A stretch of DNA of 5,502 bases from contig UQYT01000073.1 in NCBI GenBank assembly GCA_900545405.1, positions 1 to 5,502 on the forward strand, written 5' to 3'. Position 1 is the first letter of the stretch, and the number at the start of each line of letters is the position of its first letter. Of the stretch, positions 1-5,502 are shown one piece after another. Both the position numbers and the translations under genes were made by a program. The notes beneath the pieces are model-generated. The model did not search any database, was not told the origin of the DNA, and was given only the letters and a program-made list of their open reading frames with translations. The stretch comes from an uncultured Eubacteriales bacterium (lineage in GTDB: Bacteria > Bacillota > Clostridia > Oscillospirales > Oscillospiraceae).

Positions 1-1161
1 TACCGCTTCATGAAGGGCGACAGCGACCTCGCTCTGCGCTTTGACCTCACGGTCCCGCTCGCAAAATACGTCGCGGCGAACTACGCAAAGCTGGCCTTCC
101 CCTTCCGGCGCTACCAGATAGGCAAGGTCTGGCGCGGCGAGAGGGCACAGCGCGGCCGCTTCCGCGAGTTCTACCAGGCCGACATAGACGTCATCGGCGA
201 CGGCAAGCTCGACATCATGAACGAGGCCGAGATACCCTCCATCATCTGCCGCGCCTTCACGGAGCTCGGGCTCGAGGACTTCACCATCCGCATAAACAAC
301 CGCAAGGTCCTCGGCGGCTTCTTCGCCATGCACGGCATGAACGCCCCGGCCGAGATACTCCGCACCATAGACAAGCTAGAGAAGATAGGCCCCGACAAGG
401 TCCGCGAGATACTCCTGTCGGACTGCGGCCTTGACGAGAGCCAGGCCGCCGCGGTGCTCTCTTTCACCGGCTTTTCCGGCACGACAGCGGAAAAACTCGC
501 CTTCCTCGAGGGCATGCGCGGCAAAAACGAGCTCTTCGACACCGGCGTTGACGAGCTGCGCACCGTGGCGGAGGCCCTGCCCGGCCTCGGCGTGCCCGCG
601 GAGCGCTTTGCCATCGACCTCACCATCGCGCGCGGGCTCGACTACTACACCGGCACGGTGTACGAGACGATGATAAACTCCCACCCGGAGATAGGCTCCG
701 TCTGCTCCGGCGGCAGGTACGACAACCTCGCCGAGTACTACACGGACCGCGCCCTCCCCGGCGTCGGCATCTCCATCGGCGTGACGCGCCTCTTCTACGT
801 CCTCTCTGAGCAGGGCCTCCTGAACCCGGAGCTCACGGCCGCTCCGGCGGACGCCATAGTCCTGCCCATGACGGAGGAGCTCGGCTTTGCCGCCGCGGCC
901 GCCACAAAGCTGCGCGGCGCGGGCATACGCACCCAGCTCTACACCGAGGACAAGAAGTTCAAGCAGAAGCTCTCCTACGCCTCCAAGCTCGGCATACCCT
1001 ATGCCGTCATCATAGGCGAGGACGAAGTCAAAAACGGCCTCGTGGCGCTCAAGGACATGCGCCGCGGCGAGCAGGTCAGCTGCACGCCGGACGAGGCGGC
1101 GGAGCGGATACTCTCCGGTCTCGGCGAGAGCGCCGGGATACGGCTCATAAAGGAAAAGTAA
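1..1161 (+). CDS. hisS: Histidyl-tRNA synthetase, 5'-truncated by window edge
   Basis: Cytoplasmic class II synthetase that charges tRNA-His with histidine using ATP. The reading frame is open from base 1 and ends at TAA 1159-1161. The ATG at base 10 is internal, because the sequence before it (Y-R-F) continues the conserved core; roughly 50-60 N-terminal residues, including class II motif 1, lie outside the window. Visible in order: the substrate-pocket segment LRFDLTVP (about 37-60), motif 2 with GRFREFYQ (154-177), the histidine-specific HisA motif RGLDYYTGTVYE (631-666), the HisB motif SGGRYDNL (706-729), motif 3 with GVGISIGVTR and its ATP-binding Arg at 787-789, then the anticodon-binding domain (about 850-1150). 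RFDLT replaces the RPEGT common in bacterial HisS, so this belongs to the branch resembling archaeal/eukaryotic enzymes. Paralogous HisZ is unlikely because HisA, HisB and the anticodon-binding domain are all intact. aspS follows after 13 bases, implying co-transcription. Confidence 0.96.
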   Translation, partial: YRFMKGDSDLALRFDLTVPLAKYVAANYAKLAFPFRRYQIGKVWRGERAQRGRFREFYQADIDVIGDGKLDIMNEAEIPSIICRAFTELGLEDFTIRINNRKVLGGFFAMHGMNAPAEILRTIDKLEKIGPDKVREILLSDCGLDESQAAAVLSFTGFSGTTAEKLAFLEGMRGKNELFDTGVDELRTVAEALPGLGVPAERFAIDLTIARGLDYYTGTVYETMINSHPEIGSVCSGGRYDNLAEYYTDRALPGVGISIGVTRLFYVLSEQGLLNPELTAAPADAIVLPMTEELGFAAAAATKLRGAGIRTQLYTEDKKFKQKLSYASKLGIPYAVIIGEDEVKNGLVALKDMRRGEQVSCTPDEAAERILSGLGESAGIRLIKEK

Positions 1162-1165
1162 GGGG
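1160..1165 (+). promoter_or_regulatory. Ribosome binding site deciding the aspS start
   Basis: AAGGGG overlaps the hisS stop codon and sits 9 bases before the ATG at 1175. A second ATG follows directly at 1178, with 12-base spacing. The first is preferred on spacing, though either would give essentially the same protein. The overlap of this site with the hisS stop suggests translational coupling of the two synthetases. Confidence 0.65.
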
Positions 1166-1174
1166 TAAGCAGAA

Positions 1175-2956
1175 ATGATGCAGTCAAGGACACACAACTG
1201 CGGCCAGCTCCGCCTCGCCGACGCGGGCAGGAGCGTGAAGATCGTCGGCTGGATGGAGAACATCCGCGAGGTCTCCTCGGCGCTGGCCTTCATCGTCGTG
1301 CGCGACTTCTACGGCACGACCCAGGTCGTCGCGGAGACGGAGGACATGGTCAAGGCCTTCAAGGCCGTGACGCGCGAGAGCACGATAAGCGTTGAGGGCA
1401 CGGTCCGCGAGCGCGCGAGCAAGAACCCGAAGCTCCCGACCGGCGACATCGAGATAGTCCCGGAGAAGCTGGAGGTGCTCGGCCGCTGCCGGTATAACGA
1501 GCTGCCCTTCCAGATAAACCGCTCCCGCGAGGCCGACGAGGCCACGAGGCTCCGCTACCGCTACCTCGATTTGCGCAACCCGGAGGTCAAGGCGAACATA
1601 ATCCTCCGCTCCAAGGTCATCTCCGCGCTCCGCCGCGCCATGGAGGAGCAGGGCTTCATGGAGATAACCACGCCCATCCTCACCGTGTCCTCCCCCGAGG
1701 GCGCGCGCGACTACCTCGTCCCGGCGAGGAACCACCCCGGCAAGTTCTACGCCCTGCCCCAGGCGCCGCAGCAGTTCAAGCAGCTGCTCATGGCCTCTGG
1801 CTTTGACCGCTATTTCCAGATAGCCCCCTGCTTCCGCGACGAGGACGCAAGGGCGGACCGCTCCCCCGGCGAGTTCTATCAGCTCGACATGGAGATGGCC
1901 TTCGCCAGCCAGGAGGACGTCTTCGAGGTGCTTGAGGCCGTCCTGCCGCCCATCTTCGCCGAGTACGGCAAGTATTCCCGCGCCAGCGAGGCGCCCTTCA
2001 AGCGCATCCCCTACGACGAGGCGCTTGAGAAATACGGCACCGACAAGCCCGACCTCCGCATCGACCTCACCGCCCAGGACGCCACGGAGCTGCTCGGCGG
2101 CTGCGGCTTCGGCCCCTTCGAGGGCCAGGTCGTCAAGGCCGTCGCCGTCTCCGGCTATACCGGCAGCCGCAAGCAGATAGACAAGCTCTGCGCCGACGCC
2201 GAGGTCCAGTCCGGCAGCAAGGCCTACTGGTTCCGCGTGGACGAAAAGGGCGAGATCGTCGGCGGCATAGCCAAGTTCGTGCAGCCCATCGCCGACGCGG
2301 TGAAGTCCGGCCTCTGCCTCGAGCCGGGGACGCTGGTCCTGCTCGCCGCGGGCAGCAAGGGCGCGGCGCAGAAGAGCGCGGGCGTGCTCATAAAGCTCGC
2401 GGGCGCGGAGTGCCCGGAGCACATGGACGCGGAGAAGTACGAGTTTTGCTGGATAGTGGACTTCCCGATGTACGAGATAGGCGAGGAGAGCGGCGAACTG
2501 GAGTTCTGCCACAACCCGTTCTCGATGCCGAAGGGCGGCCTCGCCACCCTGCTCGCCGCCGAGCGCGGGGAGATAGACCCGCTCACCATCACCGCCGACC
2601 AGTACGACCTCGTGTGCAACGGCGTGGAGCTCTCCTCCGGCGCGGTGCGCAACCACGAGCCGGACATCATGATAAAGGCCTTTGAGCTCGTCAACCTCGG
2701 CGAGGAGGACGTGAAGGCCAAGTTCCCCGCGATGTACAACGCCTTCTGCTACGGCGCGCCCCCGCACGCGGGCATCGCCCCGGGCGTGGACCGCATGGTC
2801 ATGCTCCTCGCGGGAGAGGACTCCATCCGCGAGATAATCCCCTTCCCGATGAACAAGAGCGCCCAGGACCTCATGATGGGCGCCCCCGGCGAAGTCACGC
2901 AGAAACAGCTCGACGAGCTGCACATCGCCATCGTCAAGGACGAACCCAAAGAATAA
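1175..2956 (+). CDS. aspS: Aspartyl-tRNA synthetase, alphaproteobacterial-like lineage
   Basis: Class II synthetase that charges tRNA-Asp with aspartate, and possibly also tRNA-Asn if non-discriminating. At 593 residues it has the full length expected of bacterial AspRS. An N-terminal OB-fold anticodon-binding domain (about 1-110) is followed by the catalytic core. Motif 1 lies near residues 160-175 (EITTPIL). Motif 2 holds CFRDED at 219-224, then RADRSPGEFYQLD. The bacterial GAD insertion domain spans about 300-410. HNPFSMP is at 446-452, and motif 3 has GVDR with the ATP-binding Arg540. Seen directly: SPGEFYQLD and HNPFSMP replace the commoner QPEFTQID and HHPFT; from knowledge of the family these are marks of the alphaproteobacterial-type enzyme. 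The anticodon-domain loop after GW (residues 25-26) reads MENIREVSSAL instead of the usual RRRDxGG, is about one residue longer, and carries Val33 where bacterial enzymes normally have His or Leu. It is probably the last gene of a hisS-aspS operon. Confidence 0.97.
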   Translation: MMQSRTHNCGQLRLADAGRSVKIVGWMENIREVSSALAFIVVRDFYGTTQVVAETEDMVKAFKAVTRESTISVEGTVRERASKNPKLPTGDIEIVPEKLEVLGRCRYNELPFQINRSREADEATRLRYRYLDLRNPEVKANIILRSKVISALRRAMEEQGFMEITTPILTVSSPEGARDYLVPARNHPGKFYALPQAPQQFKQLLMASGFDRYFQIAPCFRDEDARADRSPGEFYQLDMEMAFASQEDVFEVLEAVLPPIFAEYGKYSRASEAPFKRIPYDEALEKYGTDKPDLRIDLTAQDATELLGGCGFGPFEGQVVKAVAVSGYTGSRKQIDKLCADAEVQSGSKAYWFRVDEKGEIVGGIAKFVQPIADAVKSGLCLEPGTLVLLAAGSKGAAQKSAGVLIKLAGAECPEHMDAEKYEFCWIVDFPMYEIGEESGELEFCHNPFSMPKGGLATLLAAERGEIDPLTITADQYDLVCNGVELSSGAVRNHEPDIMIKAFELVNLGEEDVKAKFPAMYNAFCYGAPPHAGIAPGVDRMVMLLAGEDSIREIIPFPMNKSAQDLMMGAPGEVTQKQLDELHIAIVKDEPKE

Positions 2957-2958
2957 AT

Positions 2959-2977
2959 CCGGAGGCAGAACCTCCGG
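2959..2977 (+). other. Perfect 7-bp hairpin after aspS
   Basis: The arms CCGGAGG (2959-2965) and CCTCCGG (2971-2977) are perfectly complementary around the loop CAGAA, starting 2 bases after the aspS stop. No T-run follows, so it is not a standard intrinsic terminator. It may stabilise the 3' end of the hisS-aspS mRNA, pause polymerase, or form part of a leader for the genes downstream. The remaining bases up to 3026 show only a weak possible CCCCT/AGGGG pairing (2999-3003 with 3020-3024). Confidence 0.6.
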
Positions 2978-3026
2978 CCGCTACCGCGGCACACGCAGCC
3001 CCTCTCAAAAAGCTCAGGAAGGGGTC

Positions 3027-3067
3027 CGGGGGAACCCTGCCAGGGGGTTCCCCCGCTTATTTTTCTC
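3027..3067 (+). terminator. Strong Rho-independent terminator between aspS and the aldolase gene
   Basis: An 11-bp perfect stem pairs 3027-3037 with 3045-3055 around the 7-base loop TGCCAGG. The T-rich tract CTTATTTTTCTC follows at 3056-3067. This should end most hisS-aspS transcription. Its T-tract directly abuts the Shine-Dalgarno sequence of the next gene, so it would also lie within the 5' leader of any aldolase mRNA started upstream of it. Confidence 0.85.
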
Positions 3068-3074
3068 AAGGAGG
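3068..3074 (+). promoter_or_regulatory. Ribosome binding site of the aldolase gene
   Basis: AAGGAGG is a near-perfect anti-16S match placed 6 bases before the ATG at 3081. It fixes that start and begins immediately after the terminator T-tract. I see no -35/-10 pair between the terminator and this site. Confidence 0.85.
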
Positions 3075-3080
3075 CAGCAG

Positions 3081-3857
3081 ATGAGAAACCGCTTTTTCGA
3101 AAAGTACATAGCCGGGGAGCACAGCCTCGGCACCTTCACGCATCTTCTCAGCGCGCCCGCGATAGAGGCGCTGGCCCGCGCGGGACTTGACTACGTCATA
3201 ATCGACATGGAGCACAGCCCCATCGGCGCCGAGCACGCGGCGGAGCTCGTCGGCGTCGCCTCCGGGGCAGGGCTCGCGCCCTTCGTCCGCGTGGACGAGC
3301 TGAGCCGCAGCCCCATCCTCAAGATGCTCGACGTCGGCGCCGCGGGCCTCATCGTGCCCCAGCTCGAGACCGTGGAGCAGGCGCGCCAGCTCGTGGGCTG
3401 GGCCAAGTTCGCCCCCGTGGGCAACCGCGGCTACTGCCCGAGCCGTGACGGCGGCTGGGGCCTCGACGAGAACTACGCCGGCGGCATGTCCGGCTATATG
3501 GACTGGGCCAACCGCAACACCATGCTCATCCCCCAGTGCGAGACCGCCGGCTGCCTCGAGCACATCGAGGAGATCGTCGCCATAGAGGGCGTGGACGGCA
3601 TCTTCATCGGCCCCTTCGACCTCTCCATCGCGCTCGGCATACCCGGCAGGTTCGACGATCCCCGGCACATCGCCGCCGTGGAGCGCGTGCGCCTCGCCTG
3701 CGAGCGGGCCAACAAGCCCTGCATAATGTTCTGCGGCAGCGCCGAGGCCGCCGCGGGCTATTTCGCCCAGGGCTTCACCAGCGTCACCGTCAGCCTCGAC
3801 ATCAGCATCCTGATAGACGCCGCGAAGGCTATGTCCGACACGGCCTTCGGAAAATAA
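3081..3857 (+). CDS. HpcH/HpaI family class II aldolase
   Basis: Predicted cytoplasmic metal-dependent aldolase that reversibly cleaves a 2-keto-3-deoxy (4-hydroxy-2-oxo) acid into pyruvate and an aldehyde. At 258 residues it is full length for the family, which forms a TIM barrel. The family residues are in place and the first two match E. coli HpaI numbering: Asp42 and catalytic His45 in IDMEHSP, Arg70 in FVRVDE, and the metal ligands Glu154 (in IPQCET) and Asp180 (in IGPFDLS), corresponding to HpaI Glu149 and Asp175. The glycine-rich APVGNRGY stretch (111-118) matches the family's PxGxRG loop. There is no signal peptide or membrane segment. The substrate cannot be read from sequence: 2-keto-3-deoxy-L-rhamnonate, 4-hydroxy-2-oxoheptanedioate or related sugar acids are all possible. 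No sugar-acid dehydratase, dehydrogenase or transporter lies nearby to decide it. The yifB-like gene begins 19 bases downstream, so the two are probably co-transcribed. Confidence 0.92.
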   Translation: MRNRFFEKYIAGEHSLGTFTHLLSAPAIEALARAGLDYVIIDMEHSPIGAEHAAELVGVASGAGLAPFVRVDELSRSPILKMLDVGAAGLIVPQLETVEQARQLVGWAKFAPVGNRGYCPSRDGGWGLDENYAGGMSGYMDWANRNTMLIPQCETAGCLEHIEEIVAIEGVDGIFIGPFDLSIALGIPGRFDDPRHIAAVERVRLACERANKPCIMFCGSAEAAAGYFAQGFTSVTVSLDISILIDAAKAMSDTAFGK

Positions 3858-3862
3858 AACGC

Positions 3863-3872
3863 GGGGAGGTGG
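3863..3872 (+). promoter_or_regulatory. Ribosome binding site of the yifB-like gene
   Basis: GGGGAGGTGG lies in the 19-base gap after the aldolase stop. Its GGAGG core is 8 bases before the ATG at 3877 and supports that start. The encoded N-terminus (VSRIRSLGIKGIGGYEV) matches the usual beginning of this protein family. Confidence 0.8.
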
Positions 3873-3876
3873 GCAG

Positions 3877-5394
3877 ATGGTATCGCGCATACGCTCGCTC
3901 GGGATAAAGGGCATCGGCGGCTACGAGGTGTCCGTCGAGTGCTCGCCCGCCCAGGGCCTGCCGGAGTTCCAGATAGTCGGTCTGCCGGACACCGCCGTCC
4001 GGGAGGCCCGGGACCGCGTGCGCGCGGCCATCAAGAACTCGGGGCTCAAGTTCCCCGTCTCGCGCCTCACCGTGAACCTCGCCCCCGCGGACACGCGGAA
4101 AAACGGCACGGTGTACGACCTGCCCGTGCTGCTCGGCATCCTCGCCGCCACGGGTGAGATAAAGGAGCCGCCCGCCGACTGCGCCTTCTTCGGGGAGCTC
4201 TCGCTGGCGGGGGAGCTCCGGCCCGTGCGCGGCGCCCTGCCCATGGCCTTCGCCGCCCAGCGCGCGGGGATAAAGCGCCTCTTCGTCCCGGCGGACAACG
4301 CGCCGGAGGCGGCCTTCGCCTCGGAGCTCGAGGTCTACGGCGTGCAGAGCGTGACGGAGCTGCTCGAGTTCTTCCGCGGCCAGCGGGAGATAGAGCCCGC
4401 CCCGCCCCCGAGGATAGAGCACACGGCGCGGCGGCTGCCGGACTTCTCCGAGGTCAAGGGCCAGGCGAACGTCAAGCGCGCGCTCGAGGTCGCCGCCGCG
4501 GGCGGACACAACATCCTCATGGTCGGCCCTCCCGGCTCGGGCAAGAGCATGCTCGCAAAGCGCATGGTATCCATCCTCCCGGACATGAGCCGCGAGGAGA
4601 TGATAGAGACCACGGAGATCCACTCCGTCTGCGGCCTCACCAGCCGGAGCAATCCCATCGTGGACACCCGGCCCTTCCGCGCGCCGCACCACACCACCTC
4701 GGCGGCGGCGCTCTCGGGCGGGGCGCTGCTCCAGCCGGGGGAGATGAGCCTCGCGCACAACGGGGTGCTGTTTTTGGACGAGCTGCCGGAGTTCCACCGC
4801 GACGTGCGTGAGGCGCTGCGCCAGCCGATAGAGGACGGCGTCGTCACCGTCTCGCGCGCGGCGGGCACCGTGACGTACCCGAGCCGGTTCATGCTCGTGT
4901 GCGCCATGAACCCCTGCAAGTGCGGCTGGTACGGCCACCCCACGCGGCGCTGCACCTGCTCGGAGACGGAGATACGGCGCTATCACGCGCGCGTGTCCGG
5001 CCCGCTGCTCGACAGGATTGACATCATGGTCGAGGTCCCGGCGCTCGTCTACGCGGAGCTCTCCGGCAAGGCGGAGGCCGAGCCCTCGAGCGAGATAAAA
5101 AAGCGCGTGGACGCCGCCCGAGCCCGCCAGCGCTCCCGCCTCGCCGGCACCGGTGCCGACTGCAACGCCCACATGGGCCCGCGCGAGCTCGAGAGCGGCT
5201 GCGCCCTCAGCGCCGAGTGCTCCCGCCTCATGGAAAACGCCTATAACGCCATGGGCCTAACCGCGAGGAGCTACGACCGCATCCTCCGCGTCGCCCGCAC
5301 CATAGCCGACCTAGCCGGGTCGGACGCCATCCAGCCCGCCCACCTCGCCGAAGCCATCCAATACCGCACCTGGGACTTCCGCGAGACGGAATAG
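3877..5394 (+). CDS. yifB: YifB/ComM family Mg-chelatase-like AAA+ ATPase
   Basis: AAA+ ATPase of 505 residues, the normal full length for the family. The N-terminal ChlI/Lon-protease-like domain (about 1-180) has the characteristic GLPDTAVREARDRVRAAI and NLAPAD segments. The Mg-chelatase-type ATPase core has Walker A GPPGSGKS (217-224), Walker B VLFLDE (297-302) and the SGPLLDRID segment (374-382), which carries a conserved Arg380. Four cysteines, C347/C349 and C359/C361, form two CxC pairs likely to bind zinc. The C-terminal helical domain (about 410-500) includes the ARSYDRILRVARTIADL stretch. The characterised Vibrio homologue, ComM, is a hexameric helicase that promotes branch migration when transforming DNA is integrated. 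Similarity to magnesium chelatase is structural only, and no tetrapyrrole genes are present. In many Bacillota a yifB gene precedes dprA; here a terminator follows and dprA is not in view. Transcription most likely arrives through the aldolase gene. Confidence 0.95.
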   Translation: MVSRIRSLGIKGIGGYEVSVECSPAQGLPEFQIVGLPDTAVREARDRVRAAIKNSGLKFPVSRLTVNLAPADTRKNGTVYDLPVLLGILAATGEIKEPPADCAFFGELSLAGELRPVRGALPMAFAAQRAGIKRLFVPADNAPEAAFASELEVYGVQSVTELLEFFRGQREIEPAPPPRIEHTARRLPDFSEVKGQANVKRALEVAAAGGHNILMVGPPGSGKSMLAKRMVSILPDMSREEMIETTEIHSVCGLTSRSNPIVDTRPFRAPHHTTSAAALSGGALLQPGEMSLAHNGVLFLDELPEFHRDVREALRQPIEDGVVTVSRAAGTVTYPSRFMLVCAMNPCKCGWYGHPTRRCTCSETEIRRYHARVSGPLLDRIDIMVEVPALVYAELSGKAEAEPSSEIKKRVDAARARQRSRLAGTGADCNAHMGPRELESGCALSAECSRLMENAYNAMGLTARSYDRILRVARTIADLAGSDAIQPAHLAEAIQYRTWDFRETE

Positions 5395-5404
5395 GGCGCT
5401 TGCC

Positions 5405-5432
5405 TTGACATTTTGGAGAATGTGAGTATATT
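5405..5432 (+). promoter_or_regulatory. Sigma-A/sigma-70-type promoter
   Basis: A perfect -35 box TTGACA (5405-5410) is separated by 16 bases from the -10 box TATATT (5427-5432), which matches 5 of 6 consensus positions. Reading the -10 one base later as ATATTT gives 17-base spacing but a poorer match. Transcription would start near 5438-5441. It begins 10 bases after the yifB-like stop codon, in sequence much AT-richer than the genes, and points toward the right edge. Confidence 0.7.
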
Positions 5433-5457
5433 TTAGGCAGCAAATCAATAAATTCCC

Positions 5458-5478
5458 AAGGCGTGTACACGCCTTTTT
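5458..5478 (+). terminator. Palindromic Rho-independent terminator
   Basis: AAGGCGTGTACACGCCTT is a perfect 18-bp palindrome (5458-5475). As RNA it folds into a 7-bp stem with a GUAC loop. The run TTTTT at 5474-5478 completes the terminator in the + direction; the opposite strand lacks a good T-run. It would end the aldolase-yifB transcript. It would also stop RNA made from the promoter at 5405-5432 after only about 40 nucleotides, unless it is bypassed. Confidence 0.75.
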
Positions 5479-5499
5479 GTCCTTCCTTTGGAAGGACAA
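5477..5499. repeat. Perfect 10-bp inverted repeat with 3-base spacer
   Basis: The arms TTGTCCTTCC (5477-5486) and GGAAGGACAA (5490-5499) are exact reverse complements around TTT. The left arm begins inside the T-tract of the preceding terminator. It could be an RNA hairpin in the leader of a gene beyond the window, an operator for a dimeric regulator, or an end of a repeated element. Its right arm contains GGAAGGA just before an ATG at 5499, but that spacing is too short for a convincing start codon. No coding sequence is recognisable from 5395 to 5502. Confidence 0.6.
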
Positions 5500-5502
5500 T
5501 GA

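Noticed and set aside
10..12. ATG at base 10 as the hisS start
   Set aside because: The frame is open to the window edge and the codons before the ATG fit the conserved core. Starting here would remove class II motif 1, so the gene is cut by the window.
1184..2923. 579-codon open frame on the minus strand opposite aspS, with similar long minus-strand frames at 376-1293, 3066-3914 and 3829-5172
   Set aside because: They mirror GC-rich codons of well-supported + strand genes. Their translations are low-complexity (rich in Ala, Gly, Leu, Glu, Arg, His) with no recognisable domain.
3877..5394. Magnesium chelatase subunit for chlorophyll or cobalamin synthesis
   Set aside because: The N-terminal ChlI/Lon-like domain, CxC cysteine pairs and 505-residue length are those of YifB/ComM, and no tetrapyrrole genes are nearby.
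5228..5499. Short minus-strand frames at the right edge (5228-5470 and 5311-5499)
   Set aside because: They run through the promoter, terminator and yifB 3' end, have no family resemblance, and lack a convincing ribosome binding site.
5499..5502. ATG at 5499 as the start of a new gene
   Set aside because: The purine-rich GGAAGGA upstream leaves only about 2 bases of spacing and lies within a strong inverted repeat. Only one base of sequence follows the ATG, so nothing supports coding.
1..5502. CRISPR array, rRNA, tRNA or insertion-sequence elements
   Set aside because: I found no regularly spaced repeats, no tRNA-like cloverleaf or rRNA signature, and no transposase or terminal inverted repeats enclosing a gene.

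Overview
The window comes from a GC-rich bacterial chromosome. Four genes lie head to tail on the + strand, and a short AT-rich stretch follows at the right edge. The layout points to a high-GC member of the Bacillota, most likely a gut clostridium of the Oscillospiraceae/Ruminococcaceae type. The grounds are the hisS-aspS pair (a common Bacillota arrangement), strong AGGAGG-type ribosome binding sites, and heavy use of the ATA isoleucine codon despite G/C-rich third positions. This placement is inference from gene order and protein style, not from a search.

Positions 1-2956 encode two class II aminoacyl-tRNA synthetases. The first is histidyl-tRNA synthetase, cut at its 5' end by the window edge. 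The second is a complete aspartyl-tRNA synthetase starting 13 bases later, so the two are very probably one transcript. Both belong to less usual sequence lineages: HisS resembles the archaeal/eukaryotic-style branch (RFDLTVP), and AspRS resembles the alphaproteobacterial-style branch (SPGEFYQLD, HNPFSMP).

Positions 2957-3080 are a non-coding gap with a perfect 7-bp hairpin just after the aspS stop and then a strong intrinsic terminator. The terminator's T-tract runs straight into the Shine-Dalgarno sequence of the next gene, leaving no room for a promoter between them.

Positions 3081-5394 hold a second pair 19 bases apart. The first is a metal-dependent HpcH/HpaI-type 2-keto-3-deoxy sugar acid aldolase. 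The second is a YifB/ComM-family Mg-chelatase-like AAA+ ATPase, whose characterised proteobacterial homologue is a branch-migration helicase used in natural transformation. Nothing visible links the two functionally beyond likely co-transcription.

Positions 5395-5502 contain no gene. They are clearly AT-richer than the rest and hold, in order, a good sigma-A-type promoter, an 18-bp palindromic terminator about 30 bases downstream, and a perfect 10-bp inverted repeat. This promoter-terminator-inverted-repeat arrangement is the most unusual part of the window. It may be the regulated leader of a gene beyond the edge, a very short transcript, or the border of a mobile or acquired segment. I see no CRISPR array, rRNA, tRNA or recognisable insertion sequence. 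Most of the window is ordinary housekeeping DNA.
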